10,725 nucleotides of DNA from contig JAQVMI010000035.1 in assembly GCA_028703735.1 (NCBI GenBank), positions 1 to 10,725 of the forward strand. Direction: 5' to 3'. Position 1 is the first letter of the stretch. The number at the start of each line of letters is the position of its first letter. Positions 7,851-10,725 of the stretch are shown here, one piece after another. A program made the translations under genes and the position numbers. The stretch comes from Candidatus Cloacimonadota bacterium (GTDB lineage Bacteria; Cloacimonadota; Cloacimonadia; Cloacimonadales; Cloacimonadaceae). The notes under the pieces were generated by a model. The model did no database searches. It had not been told where the DNA came from and saw nothing but the letters and a program-made list of their open reading frames with translations.

Positions 7851-8068
7851 TGTCATTCCTGCGAAGGCAGGAATCCAGTTTATTGTCATTCCTGCGTAGG
7901 CAGGAATCCAGTTAAATAGATTCCGGATCGAGTCCGGAATGACAGCAGATTTGGTATGACATTGGATTATGAAAGACCGTATCGTCCGGAATGACAGTGA
8001 ATATGGAATGACTTTGGAATATGTAAGACAGTATCGTCCGGAATGACAAGTGTCGTCCGGAATGACAG
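7851..8068. repeat. REP-like TGTCATTCC / GGAATGACA repeat mosaic
   Basis: Two near-identical units with a 33-nt period (7851-7882, 7884-7914) each fold as ATTCCTGC-loop-GCAGGAAT; their loops differ (GAAG versus GTAG) while the stems are identical. A third hairpin, ATTCCGGA/TCCGGAAT, is at 7920-7940. GGAATGACA, the exact reverse complement of TGTCATTCC, then recurs at 7936, 7988, 8040 and 8059. The TGTCATTCCTGCG...CAGGAATCC type of unit resembles widespread extragenic palindromic repeats in many bacteria. No CRISPR spacing pattern and no neighbouring transposase are present. Confidence 0.75.
7932..8035 (+). repeat. Two tandem 52-bp direct repeats plus partial copies
   Basis: The unit starting GTCCGGAATGACAG at 7932 recurs after exactly 52 nt at 7984; by eye the two copies match at about 43 of 52 positions. 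Truncated starts of the same unit follow at 8036 (19 nt) and 8055. Imperfect identity suggests an old duplication followed by drift. It is nested in the larger GGAATGACA mosaic. Confidence 0.65.
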
Positions 8069-8075
8069 AAGTTCT

Positions 8076-8091
8076 TGTTTATACATAAACA
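8076..8091. promoter_or_regulatory. Perfect 16-bp palindrome, candidate operator of the flavodiiron-ferritin operon
   Basis: TGTTTATACATAAACA has two exact 7-bp half sites with a 2-nt centre. It lies in unique sequence between the repeat mosaic and the operon, about 90 nt before the first start codon. Its shape suits a homodimeric regulator. It does not match the FNR, Rex or PerR consensus sites as I know them, so no regulator is named. Confidence 0.4.
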
Positions 8092-8122
8092 TACCTTTCG
8101 GCAAAAAATGTGGGTGTTTTGG

Positions 8123-8131
8123 TGCTAAAAT
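8123..8131 (+). promoter_or_regulatory. Possible extended -10 promoter of the flavodiiron-ferritin operon
   Basis: TGC-TAAAAT matches an extended -10 element (TGn then a -10 hexamer with one difference from TATAAT). No good -35 box is seen 17 nt upstream, where the sequence is a run of A. Transcription would begin near 8138, placing the palindrome at 8076-8091 at about -47 to -62, a usual activator position. This is weak evidence. Confidence 0.25.
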
Positions 8132-8179
8132 AGTCTGTATGCTTTACTAAAAAAGAATGAAAACAAGGAGATATAAGTA

Positions 8180-9376
8180 ATGAAGGCAATAGAATTGCGC
8201 AAGGGGATTTATTGGGTTGGAGCAATAGATTGGGACTTACGTAACTTTCATGGCTACCTAACTCAACGAGGCAGCACTTATAATGCATATTTAATTATCG
8301 ACGAGAAGATTACCTTAATAGACAATGTAAAGAGCTATCTGTATGACGAGATGATTGCCAGGATTAGCGATATAATAGATCCTAAAAAAATTGATATCCT
8401 TATCCAGAATCATGTGGAAATGGATCATAGCGGTGGCTTGCCAAAGCTGATAGAATTGCTTCCCCAGGCAAAGCTATATTCTAATGCTGCGGGTATCAAA
8501 GGCTTAAAGCTGCACTATAAAAGTGATTGGAATTTTGAAGAAATAAAAACCGGAGATTCCATTTCTATTGGAAAGCGCACCCTTAGCTTTGTTACAACTC
8601 CCATGGTTCATTGGCCCGATAATATGTTTACTTACTGTCCCGAAGAGGAGATTTTGTTTTCGAATGATGCCTTTGGACAGCATATAGCATCTTCGGAACG
8701 GCTTGCAAAAGAGCTTCCCATAGGAATTGTATTGGAAGAAGCAAAAAAATACTATGCAAATATAGTGCTCCCCTATTCCAAACAGGTGCAAAACGTGCTA
8801 AAAGCAGCGGAGCAAATGCCTATAAATATGATTTGTCCCAGCCATGGAGTTGTGTGGACAAAAGATGATATTCCCCTTATCATATCCTTGTACAAGGATT
8901 GGGCATATAATGTTTCGGATTCTCACCGCGCTTTGGTGATCTACGATACGATGTGGAAATCTACTCAAATGATGGCAGGAGCTATACACGAAACTTTCGA
9001 GAAATTGGGTATCAGAGCAAAACTGCTGAACCTTCAAACCACTCATATTTCGGATATTATGACCGATATTATTGGAGCTAAATTTATAGCTGTTGGTTCG
9101 CCTACCCTTAATAGTTCTATCCTGCCCACTGTTGCCGCCTTTATTTATTACCTGAAGGGATTATCTCCCAAAGATAGAATTGGGCTTGCTTTCGGTAGCT
9201 ATGGATGGGGTGGACAAAGTATTCCCATTCTTAATCAGCTTTTGGGTGATCCCAAAGAATGTGGTTTCGAGATGATGGAACCCATAAAAATTCAATACAT
9301 ACCCAGTGCAGATGATCTTTCTGCCCTGAAAAACAATCTTGAACAACAAATACAAACCAAATTGGAGAAAAAATGA
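8180..9376 (+). CDS. fprA: Flavodiiron protein (A-type flavoprotein, O2/NO reductase)
   Basis: A cytosolic enzyme that reduces O2 to water (or NO to N2O) at a di-iron site, receiving electrons through FMN. Residues 1-245 are the metallo-beta-lactamase-like domain with the full ligand set: H78-x-E80-x-D82-H83, H144, D163 and H222, which parallels the known ligand pattern of Desulfovibrio gigas ROO. Residues 250-395 are a flavodoxin domain, with an FMN phosphate-loop-like VIYDTMWKST, then GSPTLN and FGSYGWGG. At 398 aa it is the usual length of the minimal class and has no fused rubredoxin or reductase domain, so the electron donor must be encoded elsewhere. AAGGAG at 8165-8170 supports the start. 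Its TGA overlaps the ferritin ATG, showing a shared transcript. The O2 versus NO preference cannot be read from the sequence; the ferritin partner favours O2 defence. Confidence 0.95.
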   Translation: MKAIELRKGIYWVGAIDWDLRNFHGYLTQRGSTYNAYLIIDEKITLIDNVKSYLYDEMIARISDIIDPKKIDILIQNHVEMDHSGGLPKLIELLPQAKLYSNAAGIKGLKLHYKSDWNFEEIKTGDSISIGKRTLSFVTTPMVHWPDNMFTYCPEEEILFSNDAFGQHIASSERLAKELPIGIVLEEAKKYYANIVLPYSKQVQNVLKAAEQMPINMICPSHGVVWTKDDIPLIISLYKDWAYNVSDSHRALVIYDTMWKSTQMMAGAIHETFEKLGIRAKLLNLQTTHISDIMTDIIGAKFIAVGSPTLNSSILPTVAAFIYYLKGLSPKDRIGLAFGSYGWGGQSIPILNQLLGDPKECGFEMMEPIKIQYIPSADDLSALKNNLEQQIQTKLEKK

Positions 9377-9885
9377 TCAGTAAAAAACTACAAGACGCCA
9401 TAAACGCACAAATTAATCGGGAGCTATTTTCCGAATATTTGTACATCAGCATGCAGGCATGGTTTGCCAACCAAAATCTGGATGGCTGTGCCAATTGGAT
9501 GGATGCACAAGGCAAAGAAGAAAGATTTCATGCCATGAAATTCTTTAACTATGTGATAGAAAGAGGTGGAAAGGTGGAACTGAAAGCCATCGAACAACCC
9601 ACCATCGATTTTGAAACACCCCTGAAAGCCTTTATGGCAGCATTAAATCACGAGCAGTTCATTACCAAGAGCATAAACGACCTGATGGATTTGGCGATAA
9701 AAGAAAAAGACCATGCCAGCAGAGGACTTTTGCAATGGTATGTGGATGAACAAGTGGAAGAAGAATCTGCTGCCGATAAAATTGTAAGCAGGCTTAAAAT
9801 GATCGGATCAGATATTCATGCTCTCTTTATGTTAGATTCTGAACTGGGACAAAGAGTGTTTACTCCTCCCGTTGCCCCAGCCTGA
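9373..9885 (+). CDS. ftnA: Non-haem ferritin (iron storage, FtnA type)
   Basis: At 170 aa this is the normal size of a bacterial 24-mer ferritin. It oxidises Fe2+ at a ferroxidase centre and stores ferric mineral in the cytosolic cage. The ferroxidase residues fall where they do in E. coli FtnA: E17, E50, H53, E94, Q127 and E130, with Y24 nearby. The order NRELFSEYLY, EERFHAMKFF, NHEQF and DEQVEEE is diagnostic. No haem-ligating Met typical of bacterioferritin is assignable. The gene overlaps the flavodiiron gene by ATGA and has its own GGAG (9364-9367), 5 nt before the ATG, so translation is probably coupled. The likely job is to keep Fe2+ away from oxygen while the partner removes O2. A short TPPVAPA tail ends the protein. 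Confidence 0.95.
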   Translation: MISKKLQDAINAQINRELFSEYLYISMQAWFANQNLDGCANWMDAQGKEERFHAMKFFNYVIERGGKVELKAIEQPTIDFETPLKAFMAALNHEQFITKSINDLMDLAIKEKDHASRGLLQWYVDEQVEEESAADKIVSRLKMIGSDIHALFMLDSELGQRVFTPPVAPA

Positions 9886-9895
9886 TTAGTAGAAT

Positions 9896-9930
9896 TAAGG
9901 TGAGGGTTTTTATACCCTCACCTTACATTT
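9896..9930 (+). terminator. Hairpin terminator of the flavodiiron-ferritin operon
   Basis: TAAGGTGAGGG (9896-9906) pairs perfectly with CCCTCACCTTA (9915-9925), extended by one T-A pair, with a 6-nt T-rich loop. It starts 10 nt after the ferritin stop. The tail (CATTTGTG) has only a short T stretch, so it is a moderate intrinsic terminator; the near-perfect stem still fits operon-end function. Confidence 0.7.
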
Positions 9931-9959
9931 GTGTAACAACCTAAGCTAAGGATGAGTGT

Positions 9960-10725
9960 ATGAAGTCGTTAAAACTGGAAGATTTGTATCCACGGATCTT
10001 TTTTAGTGCAGTTGTGGCAATAGGAGTAACCAATTCTGAGGGTAAATATATCATAGTAAATCCCACTTGGTGTGAATTGCTGGGGTATAGTGAGGAAGAA
10101 GCAAAAAAGCTAACCGTAAATGATGTAACCCCTATAGAAGATCAGGATAGCAGCATAGTTAGCTTCGAATTTTTAGTATCAGAAAAAGGGCGGAGTTTAC
10201 GTAAAAAAAGGCGTTACCAACGCAAGGATGGAAGTGTTTTTTGGGCAGATCTGCATGTTTCCACCTTATATGATGATAGTGGCAGAGTACTCGGGCTTCT
10301 GGGGGTATTTGTAAATATCGATAAGCAAGTAAAAGCAGAGATGGTGCAGCGTGAGCTTTACTCCAGCCTGGAATCTTTGAACCTGGATTTACAGAAGCTT
10401 GCTCGCACAGACCCTTTAACAGGGCTATATAATCGCCGTGTACTGGAAGAGCTGATCGAAGGGGAAAGCACCAGGTCTGAACGTACCAAACGAGGGTTTG
10501 GAATCGCTATAGCCGATATTGACAATTTTAAGCAGATAAACGATACTTATGGTCACGATTGTGGAGACAAGGTTTTGATAGAGCTTGCCAAAATATTCAT
10601 GGCTGAGATTCGCTCTTCAGATATGATGGGAAGATGGGGTGGCGAGGAGTTTCTGTTTATCTTTACCGAAACAAGCTGTCATGGAGCTCTAAAAGTGATT
10701 GAACGTATTCGCAGATCGGAAGAGC
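9960..10725 (+). CDS. PAS-GGEEF diguanylate cyclase (3' end missing)
   Basis: An open frame of 255 codons with no stop before the window end. It makes c-di-GMP from two GTP. Residues 15-122 are a PAS sensor domain (GVTNSEGKYIIVNPTWCELLGYSEEEA, then a PAC-like strand GLLGVFVNID). A short helix at 123-148 links to the GGDEF domain, which begins at DPLTGLYNRR (151-160). Metal-site D186 and D188 are in ADIDNFK, and the active loop RWGGEEF has G227-G228-E229-E230-F231, so it is probably active. R218-S-S-D221, five residues before the GGEEF, is the inhibitory I-site (RxxD), which implies product feedback. There is no signal peptide or membrane segment, so it is cytosolic. AAGGA at about 9948-9952 supports the start; an earlier ATG at 9952 stops after three codons. 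About 50-60 C-terminal residues are missing. The last codons overlap adapter sequence and should not be trusted. Confidence 0.9.
   Translation, partial: MKSLKLEDLYPRIFFSAVVAIGVTNSEGKYIIVNPTWCELLGYSEEEAKKLTVNDVTPIEDQDSSIVSFEFLVSEKGRSLRKKRRYQRKDGSVFWADLHVSTLYDDSGRVLGLLGVFVNIDKQVKAEMVQRELYSSLESLNLDLQKLARTDPLTGLYNRRVLEELIEGESTRSERTKRGFGIAIADIDNFKQINDTYGHDCGDKVLIELAKIFMAEIRSSDMMGRWGGEEFLFIFTETSCHGALKVIERIRRSEE
10713..10725 (+). other. Illumina TruSeq adapter sequence at the contig end (probable artefact)
   Basis: The last 13 bases, AGATCGGAAGAGC, are exactly the common start of the Illumina TruSeq adapters and end exactly at the window edge. An exact 13-base match at the terminus is very unlikely by chance. 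Read in frame it gives residues that could pass as GGDEF sequence (RSEE), so a genuine match cannot be fully excluded. Confidence 0.85.

Noticed and set aside
7932..8068. Regularly spaced repeats as a CRISPR array
   Set aside because: The conserved core is only about 15 nt, the 'spacers' are themselves similar to each other, the last interval is 19 nt, and no cas gene is present. Tandem duplication explains it better.
8180..9376. Fused rubredoxin domain on the flavodiiron protein
   Set aside because: The protein ends at residue 398 just after the flavodoxin domain and there is no CxxC pair at the C-terminus.

Overview
The window (about 40% G+C by eye) looks like a piece of a draft genome or metagenome contig from a Gram-negative anaerobe that uses type IX secretion (T9SS), most likely in or near Candidatus Cloacimonadota. 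The reasons are two long secreted beta-helix proteins that end in the tail 'NYPNPFNPTTTI...VYNLKGQ.V...', and a flavodiiron protein plus ferritin pair typical of anaerobes that face oxygen. The phylum call is inference. No rRNA, tRNA, CRISPR array or transposase gene was seen.

Layout. Bases 1-536 hold no convincing full-length gene. They contain one copy (reverse orientation) of a dispersed three-hairpin repeat, a possible 11-codon peptide with a strong Shine-Dalgarno, a perfect 12-bp inverted repeat and a plausible promoter. Bases 537-7512 encode two large exported proteins on the + strand. The first (1515 aa) joins an alpha/beta-hydrolase domain (GYSMGG serine elbow), a parallel beta-helix, an unnamed module and a T9SS tail. 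The second (790 aa) holds one or two beta-helix modules and a T9SS tail, and carries a nine-G run that could act as an on/off switch. A strong GC-rich hairpin sits between them. Bases 7513-8179 are non-coding and repeat-rich: a terminator-like stem, a second copy of the dispersed repeat in the opposite orientation, a REP-like TGTCATTCC/GGAATGACA mosaic with a 52-bp tandem repeat, then a short palindrome and possible promoter. Bases 8180-9885 form a two-gene operon, with the flavodiiron oxygen/NO reductase overlapping a ferritin by ATGA, closed by a hairpin. A PAS-GGEEF diguanylate cyclase starts at 9960 and runs off the end.

How the genes fit together. The first pair are probably surface or secreted proteins that act on, or bind, extracellular polymers or lipids. 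The second pair remove O2 (or NO) and sequester iron, a sensible pairing for keeping free iron away from oxygen species. The cyclase is a separate cytosolic signalling gene that makes c-di-GMP.

Caution: the last 13 bases (10713-10725) are exactly the Illumina TruSeq adapter start, so the cyclase's final codons are probably artefact and the contig probably breaks there for technical reasons.
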